A DNA stretch of 64,000 bases from CALLJL01 sp964627255 (GCA_964627255.1 CAZVIN010000023.1:1-64000), one strand, 5' to 3'. Shown: positions 7,675 through 16,296, counted from the first letter of the stretch. The notes: generated by a model not told the origin, from the sequence alone. Made by a program: numbers and translations.

Positions 7675-8795
7675 AAAAACTCCTGGCTTTCATCACAAAG
7701 GAGCTGATTCAGGTCCGCCGTGACCGCCGGATGCTGCCGATTGTTATCGTAGCCCCAATCCTCCAGCTTCTAATCCTGGGCTACGCCGTCAGCCTGGATG
7801 TCCGGGATATACCGGTGGTGGTGGTGGACCTGGATATTTCTGCCAGCAGCCGGGATTTACTGGAAGTGGTTTTCAACTCCGGCTATTTTGTTGAGGTCGG
7901 CCGGGCCGGGTCCATCGCTGAAGCTGACGGCTGCCTCGACAGCGGCCGGGCGGCTGTGGCTCTGGTTGTGCCCGAGGGCTTTGAAAGAAACCTGCTGGCC
8001 GGGAAAGCGACTTCTTTCCAGGGGTTGATTGATGGAACAGAAAGCCAGACAGCCACAGTCGGGCTGAATTACCTGGAAATGATTGCCCGCCATTTCAACC
8101 AGAAACTAATATTGGCCAGGCTGGAAAGACTGGGAGCCAGGTTCCGGCCGGTCGTTATCCAGCCTGAAGTCAGGGTGTTTTTTAATCCGGCCCTGGTCAG
8201 CCGGAATTTTCTGCTGCCGGGCGTCTTTGGACTGCTATTGATGGTCATGACGGTCATCCTGACAGCCATGGCCGTGGTCAAAGAGTACGACCTGGGGACT
8301 ATGGAGCAGTTGATTGTCACCCCGCTGCGGTCGCTCGATATAATCCTGGGTAAACTCCTGCCTTTTTTTATTATCGGGACAATGGATATTTTCCTGATAT
8401 TTGCGGTGACCCGCTTCTGGTTCCGGCTGCCTCTCCGGGGGAGCTTCCTGTTGTTACTCGGACTGAGCTTCATTTACATGCTGAGCACCCTGGGGGTGGG
8501 CTTATTTATCTCTACCATCACCCGTACCCCGCAGCAGGCCATGCTGACTTCCTTTTTCTTCATGATCCCGATGATGATGCTGTCGGGTTTTGTCTTTCCG
8601 ATTGAAAACATGCCCCGGATGTTTCAGTGGTTAACAGTCGTCATTCCGCTGCGCTATTTTCTGGTCATACTGAGGGGTATCTTTTTGAAAGGGGTGGGCT
8701 TGGCTGCTCTGCATGATGAGGCGCTGCTGTTACTGCTCCTGGCGGTAGTGATAAATCTTTTGAGTGTCAGCCGCTTCCGCCGCCGCCTCGATTAG
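7671..8795 (+). CDS. ABC-2 type permease, YbhR-like
   Basis: This second permease is 374 residues and is homologous to its neighbour, with the same N-terminal pattern (FITKELIQVRRDRR), a large periplasmic loop, and GTMEQLIVTPLRS before the C-terminal helices. Its ATG overlaps the previous stop (ATGA). It closes the operon; no further gene follows within 180 bases and no strong terminator hairpin is visible. By analogy with YbhGFSR the pump would export drugs, cations or lipids; the substrate cannot be told from sequence. Confidence 0.9.
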   Translation: MKKLLAFITKELIQVRRDRRMLPIVIVAPILQLLILGYAVSLDVRDIPVVVVDLDISASSRDLLEVVFNSGYFVEVGRAGSIAEADGCLDSGRAAVALVVPEGFERNLLAGKATSFQGLIDGTESQTATVGLNYLEMIARHFNQKLILARLERLGARFRPVVIQPEVRVFFNPALVSRNFLLPGVFGLLLMVMTVILTAMAVVKEYDLGTMEQLIVTPLRSLDIILGKLLPFFIIGTMDIFLIFAVTRFWFRLPLRGSFLLLLGLSFIYMLSTLGVGLFISTITRTPQQAMLTSFFFMIPMMMLSGFVFPIENMPRMFQWLTVVIPLRYFLVILRGIFLKGVGLAALHDEALLLLLLAVVINLLSVSRFRRRLD

Positions 8796-8976
8796 CCAGG
8801 GCATCCATGTGAGGTTCTAATAGTCTGGTTCAGGGCAGTGGTAAAACCGAGTGCTATTTATTGGCTCCCAATCAAGATTAACTGGAACCAGCAATACGAC
8901 CTCTTCAGGACAGTGGGCTTGACTTTTACTCAAATAATTTAAACTATATGTGCCCATTAATGTATACCGTTAGTTA

Positions 8977-9807
8977 ATAAATATCATAAAAAGCCGCTTA
9001 TCTGCCCTACTCCGTTCCAGGAACACTGTTTTTACTTTCAAAGAGCTTTCTTTAATCTGGGGAGAAACAGATGCTGATCTGGTCAAAAAATACGCCTATC
9101 GCTATGTAAAAGCAGGCCAGCTTTATCCGGTCCGGAACGGAATCTATGCTAAGGATAAAGATTATGACCGGCTGGAACTGGCGGTAAAAATATACACCCC
9201 TTCCTACATAAGCCTGGAGACCGTCCTAACCAAGGAGGGGATAATTTTCCAGCATTATGACCGGATCTTCGTCATCAGCTACCTGTGCCGCGAGATTTCC
9301 TGCGACGGTCAAACCTATGTTTTTCGCCGCCTAAAAGAAACTATCTTGACGAACTCGCTGGGGATTCAGAAAAAGGATAACTACTATATTGCTTCTAAAG
9401 AAAGAGCTTTCCTGGATACTATCTACTTAAACCAGAGTTACTATTTTGACAATTTATCTTCCATAGACTGGGAAAAATGCTTTGAAATGATCATCATTAC
9501 TGCCAGCAGGGATGTTTACGATATCTGGTTCTTTTTGAAAAACCTCTGGCCGGTCAATAAAGAAATCGTGGAAAGAAGAACCGGGACGGACTTTCGGGAT
9601 CACTTAAGGAGATGCCTTTCTTTTATTGAATCTTTCAGCGACAGCCACCTTCTGGCAGGCCTGGGAGACCTCTTGGACGAAAAGCAGAAGGCCTGGGCGA
9701 GGGCCCGTCTCAAACAGGACACAATATATTTGCTAAAACCCAGGTTGCAGCCGAGGGTCTTCGGGAAGAACACGAAAGATGTTCGAGACTGCCCAAAAAA
9801 GAGATGA
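8977..9807 (+). CDS. AbiEi-like antitoxin, without a normal start codon
   Basis: The open phase from 8977 encodes IINIIKSRLSALLRSRNTVFTFKELS, a winged-helix N-terminus, and later SLETVLTKEGII, REISCDGQTYVFRRL and YYIASKERAFLDTIYL. These are hallmarks of type IV AbiEi-type antitoxin/regulators. An in-frame TAG lies at 8971, and no ATG, GTG or TTG occurs before 9346, which would remove more than a third of the protein. Either ATA (8977 or 8986) serves as the start, or the start codon has been lost. The gene overlaps the nucleotidyltransferase gene by ATGA at 9804. A TTGACT at 8919 could be part of its promoter. Confidence 0.65.
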   Translation: MNIIKSRLSALLRSRNTVFTFKELSLIWGETDADLVKKYAYRYVKAGQLYPVRNGIYAKDKDYDRLELAVKIYTPSYISLETVLTKEGIIFQHYDRIFVISYLCREISCDGQTYVFRRLKETILTNSLGIQKKDNYYIASKERAFLDTIYLNQSYYFDNLSSIDWEKCFEMIIITASRDVYDIWFFLKNLWPVNKEIVERRTGTDFRDHLRRCLSFIESFSDSHLLAGLGDLLDEKQKAWARARLKQDTIYLLKPRLQPRVFGKNTKDVRDCPKKR

Positions 9808-10106
9808 AGGCGTCTCACTTTTCCTCCGATATCCAGGATTTTCTCTATTTGCTTTCGCTCCATAAAGTCAGATATCTCATCGTCGGCGGTGAGGCCGTCA
9901 TTTACTATGGTTTCGCCAGGCTAACTGGGGATGTCGATTTCTTTTTCGAGCCAGCACTCAATAACGTTCAGCGGCTTTATCGAGCCCTTCATGAGTTTTG
10001 GCAGGGTGATGTGCCCGGAATTCAATCGCCTAATGAGCTCATGACTAAAATATTTGAGGGCCGCGGCCAAAAAAAGAACAAAATAATCAGCCCCAGACGG
10101 AGCTAA
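9804..10106 (+). pseudogene. Truncated nucleotidyltransferase partner of the AbiEi-like gene
   Basis: The first 80 residues show a nucleotidyltransferase core, YLIVGGEAVIYYGFARLTGD, with metal-binding D43 and D45. Families of this kind usually run to 150 residues or more. Here the sequence diverges after KIFEGRGQ into a basic tail and stops at 100 residues, which suggests a frameshift or deletion. The ATGA overlap with the AbiEi-like gene shows an original antitoxin-toxin operon. With a lost partner start and a clipped toxin, the module is probably inactive. Confidence 0.55.
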
Positions 10107-10621
10107 TGAGAGGACGATGAAGTGCCCGCGATCCTTGGCAGAAAATCCTGAGACTGTGAAGTCCTGCGGACAGAGATGGACCGGGCTGGCTGCGCAAATA
10201 GCCGGATTATTTAAGATTTGGCTCTGTCCCCAAGTTACGTGGTAGCACTAAAAATCCGTTAATATTATTTTCAAATATATTTGGCTTAGCATCTTACTTA
10301 GACGAAGATATTAACTCCCCTGTTTTCGCCATATATTCCCGGCTCACTCAAAAAACAGAACTCGGTTTAAGCGGCTAATCAGGAGCTAACCCTAACCATA
10401 ACCTTTAAATAAATTCCCATCTTTATGAGTAGTGATATTCATGCCCGAATTCAAGACCAAAAATTCCGACTTCTATGCAGAATTTGAACATGCACAATGG
10501 AAAAGGTGTTAAGAAAAGTTGGGAGTGGCTCCTGGCGGGCCGCAAAGCCACATAACCCGCAGAGACGCTCAACAAGCGCCAGAAATCACCCGGGCCTCTC
10601 CTCCTGGGAAAGGAGAAAATC
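10107..10621. other. Non-coding spacer with one end repeat of the homocysteine island
   Basis: No coding frame with support is seen. The stretch becomes AT-rich after 10240 and contains the left copy of a 23-bp repeat (10364-10386). Confidence 0.5.
10364..10386 (+). repeat. Left att-like direct repeat
   Basis: The segment begins GGTTTAAGCGGCTAAT, then C and AGGAGC. It recurs at 16094-16116 with a single C-to-T change, in the same orientation. AACAG precedes both copies by five bases. The two copies enclose the homocysteine operon and little else, as expected of recombination or insertion boundaries. Confidence 0.6.
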
Positions 10622-10780
10622 ATGAAAAATATGCAACCGATGCCTCCTTCGCGTCAGGTCGTCTGGCGGGAATTCTTCCCTCATTTCGGGGCTTGGGCCG
10701 ATTTTTTCCTGATCTTATCTTTGACCAGGGAGAAGTCTGGCTGGTTTTTGGCCTTTTCCGGCCGTCCCGGCAGCAGCTGA
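10622..10780 (+). CDS. Possible short or truncated gene
   Basis: A 52-codon frame starts at an ATG preceded by AAAGGAGAAAATC, a good ribosome binding site. It reads MKNMQPMPPSRQVVWREFFP followed by a hydrophobic piece (AWADFFLILSL). I recognise no family. It may be the 5' stub of a membrane protein gene cut at the island boundary, or spurious. Confidence 0.25.
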   Translation: MKNMQPMPPSRQVVWREFFPHFGAWADFFLILSLTREKSGWFLAFSGRPGSS

Positions 10781-10992
10781 GGCTTTTTCGCTCACCAGGT
10801 GCGAGTTTTGATTGTCCTTGATATACATTTTGTCGCGATTTAAATTTCTCTGTGACGAGTAAACGGGAAAATGAAGACTAACACGCCCACCCAGACAGCT
10901 AAGCCGAAAAGCAATTCCTCTAGTTTTGAAGACTAAAATTTGGTCTGGAATCCTGTCTGCCTTATTGCCCAGCTCAAAAATCTTTACCCTAT

Positions 10993-12372
10993 TTAATCCT
11001 TTAATTTTCCAAAAAATTCGGAGTGAATTGCCGTGATTACCTTTTCTAAATATTCTTCTTTAATAATAAAATAATAAGCAACATCGGATGCCCCACCCGA
11101 CATCATTTCAATATTCACTCCTTCTGTGGCCACGGCCGAAAAAACTCTGGCCGCTATCCCCTCTTTTTTCAAAATGCCTTCGCCTACCACGGCCACCAGG
11201 GCTATGTTTTTCATTTCTTCAATTTTTTCTATCACACCTCCTTCCAGGGAATTGAGACATCGCCAGCTTTCACGAGAATCATTTCTATCAATTATCAGAT
11301 TGATACAGGTTTGAGAGGTAATTATTGAATAAATATTGATATCTTTTTCAGAAAGCCTTTTTCCGATTTCGGATATAATCCCTGGCTTATAACCAACGCC
11401 TGCTCCTTGAATTCTCAATATGGAAATCTGGCGGTTGCAGGTCACGCTTTTAATGATATTTTCAGCCTCATTCCTTTCATGGGTTATAAGAGTGCCGTTC
11501 TTTTGCGGTTCTTTCATATTTTTGATGACAAGCGGCACTTTCTTCATGGCAATGGGCTCAACAGTTCGGGGGTGGAGGATTTTGGCGCCAAAGTAGGAGA
11601 GCTCCGCAGCCTCGCTATAGGAAAGCCTTTTAAGGGGCTTTGCATTTTTGACAATTTTGGGGTCAGCACTCATAAATCCATCAACATCTTTCCAGATGAG
11701 AAGGACAGAGGCATCAAGAGCGTAGGCGATTACTGAAGCCGAATAATCAGAGCCATTTCTTCCAAATAAACTTACCCTTCCTGAAGGGGTACACCCGAAA
11801 TACCCAGTTATAACAGAGACAATCCCTCTTCTTAAAACAGGAAGAAGATTGCTTGTTAAATTTTTCTCTGCCTCCAGAAGGTTTGCAGAGGCGTTGTCGT
11901 AAGATTCATCAGTAACAATTCCTATCTTGTCTGATTCGAAGGCTTCAGCTGGAATCCCTTCATTCTTTAAAAATCCCGCGAGCAAAAATGCGGAGAACCT
12001 TTCTCCATAACTCAAAATCCTTGCTCTGACAGAATCTGTTATTTCAGATGTATAACAAATTCCATATAAGTTCCTCCTCAACTTTTCAATCCTTGAACCA
12101 ATCTCCTTTCTAACCACAACCTTAATCTCATTTTTAATAATGCCTTTCTCACATATTTCAAAATGAACATTTTTGATCTTTTCAACTATTTCGTCTATCT
12201 CCCTTTCTGAAATTAATGCCCTCTTCATTGCCTCAATTAGAAGGTCTGTTAGACCATAGATTGCAGAGACAACGATTATTAATCTTTCTTTTTCAGGTTT
12301 GACTATTTGGGAAATAGTAAGGAAATCCTTTTCGTCTCTCAGACACCCACCACCAAATTTCATCACCTTCAT
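10993..12372 (-). CDS. lysC: Aspartokinase
   Basis: The 459-residue enzyme phosphorylates aspartate. The N-terminus MKVMKFGGGCLRD carries the KFGG motif, but with GC where KFGGSS or KFGGTS is usual. Later blocks include VVSAIYGLTDLL, GRNGSDYSA and WKDVDGFMSADP. Two ACT domains (about 305-459) imply allosteric feedback. I start at 12372, one base after the asd stop, because GGAGG overlaps that stop. No homoserine dehydrogenase is fused or nearby; the neighbours point to homocysteine instead. Codons are AT-rich compared with flanking genes. Confidence 0.92.
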   Translation of the reverse strand: MKVMKFGGGCLRDEKDFLTISQIVKPEKERLIIVVSAIYGLTDLLIEAMKRALISEREIDEIVEKIKNVHFEICEKGIIKNEIKVVVRKEIGSRIEKLRRNLYGICYTSEITDSVRARILSYGERFSAFLLAGFLKNEGIPAEAFESDKIGIVTDESYDNASANLLEAEKNLTSNLLPVLRRGIVSVITGYFGCTPSGRVSLFGRNGSDYSASVIAYALDASVLLIWKDVDGFMSADPKIVKNAKPLKRLSYSEAAELSYFGAKILHPRTVEPIAMKKVPLVIKNMKEPQKNGTLITHERNEAENIIKSVTCNRQISILRIQGAGVGYKPGIISEIGKRLSEKDINIYSIITSQTCINLIIDRNDSRESWRCLNSLEGGVIEKIEEMKNIALVAVVGEGILKKEGIAARVFSAVATEGVNIEMMSGGASDVAYYFIIKEEYLEKVITAIHSEFFGKLKD

Positions 12373-12373
12373 T

Positions 12374-13441
12374 TCAACCTCCCAAAATTCCTTTGTAACA
12401 CGCAAATTCAGCACTGAGAATGGTTCCTCCCGCTGCGCCCCGAATTAGATTGTTCACAACAAGGAAAAAGCTCAAGAACCTTCTTTTTTTTCTAAGTCTA
12501 CCTATGCTAACAGCCATTCCCTTCGCCCTCCCAGGGAACCCGGCATCTGAATCAATTTCTGGCTGAGGCCTGTCTTCTTCCAATTTAACTATCAACGGTC
12601 TTTCTGGTGCAGTTGGAAGATTCAAATTCTGAGGCTCGCCTTTGAAGCTTTCAAATCTCTCTAAAATTTCCTCAAGGGTAAAATCATTCTGGAGCTCCAC
12701 CACCACACTTTCGAGATGCCCCATTTTTGTGGGAACCCGGCAACAGTTGACAAACATATCTATTTCCCGATTCTCAACGGCATTTTCTCTGAGGCTCCCC
12801 AGAATTTTCCTGGTTTCCTGCTCCACCTTCTCTTCTTCATCTCTTATAAAGGGTATGGCATTCCCTAAAATGTCCATTGATGGAAGCCCTCTTCTTCCTG
12901 CTCCTGAGATTGACTGGTAAGAGCTCATAAATATTTTTTTTATTCCTAAGTCAAGGAGGGGTTTTAAAGCAAGGACAAGACCGGATGTTGTGCAGTTTGA
13001 ATTGGTAATTATGAAACCGCCGTATTTTTTCTTCTGACTCGCCGCCAGTTTGAGATGGTCAGGATTAATCTCCGGAATTAAAATGGGGACAATTTCATCC
13101 ATTCTATTGGCGCTTGAATTGGAAAAAATAAATAGGCCCCTTTCTCTCAAATTCCTTTCAATCCTGGCAGCGATGCTCGAAGGAAGAGAGGAAAAGACTA
13201 TCTTTACTCCATGACTTGCTACAATACCCTCTGAAGTAAATTCAACCTCCATGTTCTTAACTTTCTCCGGGATTTCAGTCGGTAACATCCATTTAGCCGT
13301 CTCGGCAAACCTTCTCTTTGCCGATCTTTCAGAGGCAGTGAGAAGATTTATCTCAAAAATAGGATGATCCTCGAGCAGTTTGATAAAGAATTGACCCACC
13401 AATCCTGTGCATCCTAAAAGAGCAACCGGAATTTTGCTCAT
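12374..13441 (-). CDS. asd: Aspartate-semialdehyde dehydrogenase, archaeal/fungal-like type
   Basis: This 355-residue protein reduces aspartyl phosphate to aspartate semialdehyde. It has the Rossmann start VALLGCTGLVGQFF, the catalytic cysteine in NSNCTTSG, and the active-site histidine region GRAKGMAVSIGRLR. The SNCTT form and overall length match the archaeal and fungal branch and not the classical Gram-negative one. I choose the ATG at 13441, six bases after AAGGAGG. It sits between the UPF0280 and aspartokinase genes, so the operon makes its own semialdehyde substrate. Confidence 0.92.
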   Translation of the reverse strand: MSKIPVALLGCTGLVGQFFIKLLEDHPIFEINLLTASERSAKRRFAETAKWMLPTEIPEKVKNMEVEFTSEGIVASHGVKIVFSSLPSSIAARIERNLRERGLFIFSNSSANRMDEIVPILIPEINPDHLKLAASQKKKYGGFIITNSNCTTSGLVLALKPLLDLGIKKIFMSSYQSISGAGRRGLPSMDILGNAIPFIRDEEEKVEQETRKILGSLRENAVENREIDMFVNCCRVPTKMGHLESVVVELQNDFTLEEILERFESFKGEPQNLNLPTAPERPLIVKLEEDRPQPEIDSDAGFPGRAKGMAVSIGRLRKKRRFLSFFLVVNNLIRGAAGGTILSAEFACYKGILGG

Positions 13442-13535
13442 CAGCAACCTCCTTATGTTGCATCAGTTTTATGGAGAAGCCCATTTTTTTGGTTTCAGCC
13501 GCCTCAATCTTGTGGGACAAACACACCAAATATAT

Positions 13536-14252
13536 TTACCAGGTTGTGACTAATTCATAGGGGATGGGGGCTTTTACCAATTCAGGGAGATTACCGCCCA
13601 AGCCAAACAAATCGCCTATAACAACAACTATTCCTTCGATGTCTTCAATAAGAAATCTATTAATAGCTCTTTCTATTTTCTCCGGGTTTTCTTCTGTGAC
13701 GGAGTTACAAAGGGCGGTGGCGATAGCATCAGCAAGGACAGGGTCTTCGGCAATCACGGTAACTGAGTCAGCCTGGCCAAAACTTAGCGAATGTCCCATC
13801 ACACCGGAGGAAGTGCAAACCCCGATCATTGCCTTTTTGGGATTAAATTTTAAGGTAAGATTATTAAGCTTCGTCCCGGAATAAATTCCGACTAACACCG
13901 GCTGTTGAATGAACATGGCAATATCGCCGCCATTTTCAAAAATGACATGGTTAGCTCCTTTTTTGACCATCTCTCTGACAGCAAAATAAGCTATTGCTCC
14001 TGCTACCGAAGCCATTGGACCTACTCCGGCTTTAAAGGCGGCTGCGGCCATTCGCCTCACTATTTCGGGAGAATCAGCCGGAACAGGGACAGGCACCAGG
14101 GAATAATGAAAATCCGGGTTTTTTGAAATATAATTTTCAAGCATCTCTCTTTGCCTGGCCACTTCCTTTTCGGCCACAGCAAAAAATTCCTGCTCCGCTA
14201 TTACTGTGGCTACCGTCTCCTTTATCTTTAACCTGTACTTTTGCCAACTCAT
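13536..14252 (-). CDS. UPF0280/COG2122 protein, sulfide-to-homocysteine partner
   Basis: The 238-residue sequence has glycine-rich, ApbE-like features: AFKAGVGPMASVAGAIA, then NHVIFENGGDIAMF, then GVCTSSGVMGHSLSFG, and a tail VVVIGDLFGLGGNLPEL. These mark the UPF0280 family. In Methanosarcina the homologue MA1715 is known to promote efficient use of sulfide for homocysteine. Its ATG directly follows the stop of the DUF39 gene (TAAATG), so the two are tightly coupled. A gap of 94 bases separates it from asd. Confidence 0.85.
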   Translation of the reverse strand: MSWQKYRLKIKETVATVIAEQEFFAVAEKEVARQREMLENYISKNPDFHYSLVPVPVPADSPEIVRRMAAAAFKAGVGPMASVAGAIAYFAVREMVKKGANHVIFENGGDIAMFIQQPVLVGIYSGTKLNNLTLKFNPKKAMIGVCTSSGVMGHSLSFGQADSVTVIAEDPVLADAIATALCNSVTEENPEKIERAINRFLIEDIEGIVVVIGDLFGLGGNLPELVKAPIPYELVTTW

Positions 14253-15602
14253 TTATAGCCTCGCATTCAAAGCTTTAATCGGACAGGCATCAACGCATAG
14301 ACCACAGGCATTACAAGAATCAGGTTCAAGAAATATCCTCCAGTTTTCATCTCTGGAGAAGAGCGCAAGCGGACAGAGGGAGAGACATTGACCACAATGA
14401 ATACAAATGGACTCATCTTTAACAATTTTTTTATTTTCCGGAATTGAAGGCTCTTTTCTGACAAAAACTTCTGCTTTCTCTGGCTTTTCCGTTAATGGCC
14501 CGGTTACGCCCTTAATCGACAGTCTCTCAACCGGCATAGTTAGAAGGAATTCTCCCCTTTCAATTTTTTCTTTTAAAACCAGAGCGATTTTTTGGGCCAG
14601 GTGAAGACTTGAAAGAGGCGAAGTTCTAACCTTTCTTCCCTTTATTTCCACATAGCCGGATTTCAGTTCTTTGTAACTGACTCTTTTTACTACCGGTCTA
14701 CTTCTTGACGGAATGCCGTAATCGATAATACTGGTTAATATCTCTTCATCCGCAATACCTGTTTTTCTGGCCATTCCTTCATTGAGAACAGGAATGGGAA
14801 TACCAATGCCCACATAAAGGGTGCAACCATAGCCTTCAAAAACAGCAGCTCGCAAAAATTCGGGCGACATATTCTTCAGGTCACCCGTCACCATAAGGGT
14901 GGCAAAACCGGTTTCGGGAGAATGTTGAGTTCCAGAGCCCACGATATAACCTGCGGTACCGCCAATAAAAATTCTTGTTCCAATTCCAATGGTTTCAAAA
15001 TCAGGGTCATTCATTAGCGGCGAAAGCTCACCCGCGCCGGAAAAGGTAACATTCCCTATTTCAGGCAGGAGTTTTCCCATATAAGTATAAAGAACCCTCT
15101 GCGTTGAGTTAGTGGCGGCATTATATCGCTGATAGGCATTTCTTGGATTCAGCATTATCGCTTGATTTAATTCTTCAATACTTATCACGGTTTCAATTTT
15201 CTTCCGGGGATAGCATTCCGTTCCGTAAGCCTCGGCTCTTAATTTAATTTCTCGCCTCCTGACGAGGTCTTCGATCACATGAGCTCCGCCATATTTTATA
15301 TGGAGTTTTTCCGAAGGCTCCGTGGCGCCAATATAGGCATCAACCGCGGCAATACCCGTATATGCGGGCACATCATTTAGCCAGACTCTGGTCATTTTTA
15401 TCGGAGGATCAGAATGACCAAAATTAAGAAAAACCCCAGAAGAACACATGGCGCCAAAAGTGGCGGTTGTAACAACGTCGACCTCATTAAAAGCTCTCTT
15501 GGCTCCGACCTCCTTCACAATTTTGGTCATTTCCTCGGCGGTGACGACTACCGCCTTACCTTTTTCTATCCTTTCGTTTATCTCTTCGATTTTTTTTCTC
15601 AT
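14253..15602 (-). CDS. DUF39 homocysteine biosynthesis protein fused to 2x[4Fe-4S] ferredoxin
   Basis: Residues 1 to about 385 form the DUF39 (HcyBio) domain, which incorporates sulfide into aspartate semialdehyde to give homocysteine in methanogens (MA1821). C53 in GAMCSSG and C130 in GTECYP fall where I recall the two conserved cysteines of MA1821. Residues about 400-445 are a bacterial-type ferredoxin with two C-x2-C-x2-C-x3-CP clusters (CIHCGQCLSLCP and CNACGLCVDACP). In Methanosarcina the ferredoxin part is on a separate NIL protein (MA1822) and DUF39 carries CBS domains; here there is neither. GGAGG precedes the ATG. It is the first gene of the operon. Confidence 0.88.
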   Translation of the reverse strand: MRKKIEEINERIEKGKAVVVTAEEMTKIVKEVGAKRAFNEVDVVTTATFGAMCSSGVFLNFGHSDPPIKMTRVWLNDVPAYTGIAAVDAYIGATEPSEKLHIKYGGAHVIEDLVRRREIKLRAEAYGTECYPRKKIETVISIEELNQAIMLNPRNAYQRYNAATNSTQRVLYTYMGKLLPEIGNVTFSGAGELSPLMNDPDFETIGIGTRIFIGGTAGYIVGSGTQHSPETGFATLMVTGDLKNMSPEFLRAAVFEGYGCTLYVGIGIPIPVLNEGMARKTGIADEEILTSIIDYGIPSRSRPVVKRVSYKELKSGYVEIKGRKVRTSPLSSLHLAQKIALVLKEKIERGEFLLTMPVERLSIKGVTGPLTEKPEKAEVFVRKEPSIPENKKIVKDESICIHCGQCLSLCPLALFSRDENWRIFLEPDSCNACGLCVDACPIKALNARL

Positions 15603-15838
15603 GTTACCTCCTCGAGATAAAAAGAGAGTTGTTGGTTTTGGGTTTTTTAAAGGGTTAACCGAGCTCAGAGATTAGAAAAAATTAAGGCGGGCCCGAGCTT
15701 CAGGAACTCAGCACTCTGCTCCCTGAGCCCGGCAGCACATTATCATGGAGGTGCATATCTCTACGATTTTGAAAATAGACGTCGTCTTCAATCTCTGTTC
15801 ATAATCCGTTCTTAGCTCAAAACCTAATTTCATTTTGG
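15603..15838 (-). promoter_or_regulatory. Structured 5' leader of the homocysteine operon, riboswitch- or attenuator-like
   Basis: Between the promoter and the DUF39 gene lies a leader of about 236 nt. CAGAGAUU (15797-15790) is perfectly complementary to AAUCUCUG (15673-15666) and closes a 116-nt domain. Inside are AGAC-GAC-GUCU (near 15780), GCAC/GUGC (15754-15751 with 15738-15735), and an 11-bp helix of CCGGGCUCAGG (15732-15722) with CCUGAAGCUCGG (15704-15693). The last contains one G-U pair in this sense only and is followed seven bases later by UUAAUUUUUU, like an attenuator. A 12-codon frame at 15746-15708 reads MIMCCRAQGAEC, rich in Met and Cys, but has no ribosome binding site. I match it to no known riboswitch class. 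Confidence 0.5.
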
Positions 15839-15844
15839 TTTTCT

Positions 15845-15873
15845 ATATTATTTAAAAATATCATAAATGTCAA
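15845..15873 (-). promoter_or_regulatory. Consensus sigma70 promoter of the homocysteine operon
   Basis: On the minus strand TTGACA (15873-15868) is followed after exactly 17 bases by TAATAT (15850-15845). Transcription should begin near 15838 and read toward the DUF39 gene. The perfect -35 and ideal spacing suggest a strong promoter whose output is set downstream in the leader. Confidence 0.75.
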
Positions 15874-16093
15874 ATCGCCAAAAAATGCTGCTGTCCAGAG
15901 ATGTTCTCAATTTGACTTAGAGGGGCGAGCCTTCTTCAACTCTCCTTTTTGAACAGAAAACTCTAAAAAAAGGAAGTTTTCATTTACGATAGCTTAAAGA
16001 GATGATAAGGCGTTTTTGGAGAGATGGCTAATGAGAATTTTGTTGGAGGAGGCCTCGTTCAAGTCGAGGTTAGAGTGGTTGTGAACAGCAGGC

Positions 16094-16116
16094 GGTTTAA
16101 GCGGCTAATTAGGAGC
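16094..16116 (+). repeat. Right att-like direct repeat
   Basis: This copy of the 10364-10386 repeat differs at one base (GCGGCTAATTAGGAGC here). It lies about 220 bases upstream of the promoter of the homocysteine operon, on the far side from the genes. Confidence 0.6.
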
Positions 16117-16135
16117 GAAGAATTAAGAGTTTACG

Positions 16136-16270
16136 ATGGCCCTTTTGGAAAAACAGCGTATACATGCATTTGACGAAACGGGGATATGGGCTATGAATAA
16201 AACGAAGAAGGGGGTAATTGACGCCGTGCTTTCATACATGCGAACAAAATATGACACGACCAGAAATTAG
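16136..16270 (+). CDS. Small unrecognised frame beside the right repeat
   Basis: A 44-codon frame reads MALLEKQRIHAFDETGIWAM followed by a lysine-rich stretch and VIDAVLSYMRTKYDTTRN. The ribosome binding site is weak. It may be the remnant of a mobile-element gene next to the repeat; I recognise no family. Confidence 0.2.
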   Translation: MALLEKQRIHAFDETGIWAMNKTKKGVIDAVLSYMRTKYDTTRN

Positions 16271-16296
16271 GTAAATAAGGAGCAAGCGAGCAAGCA

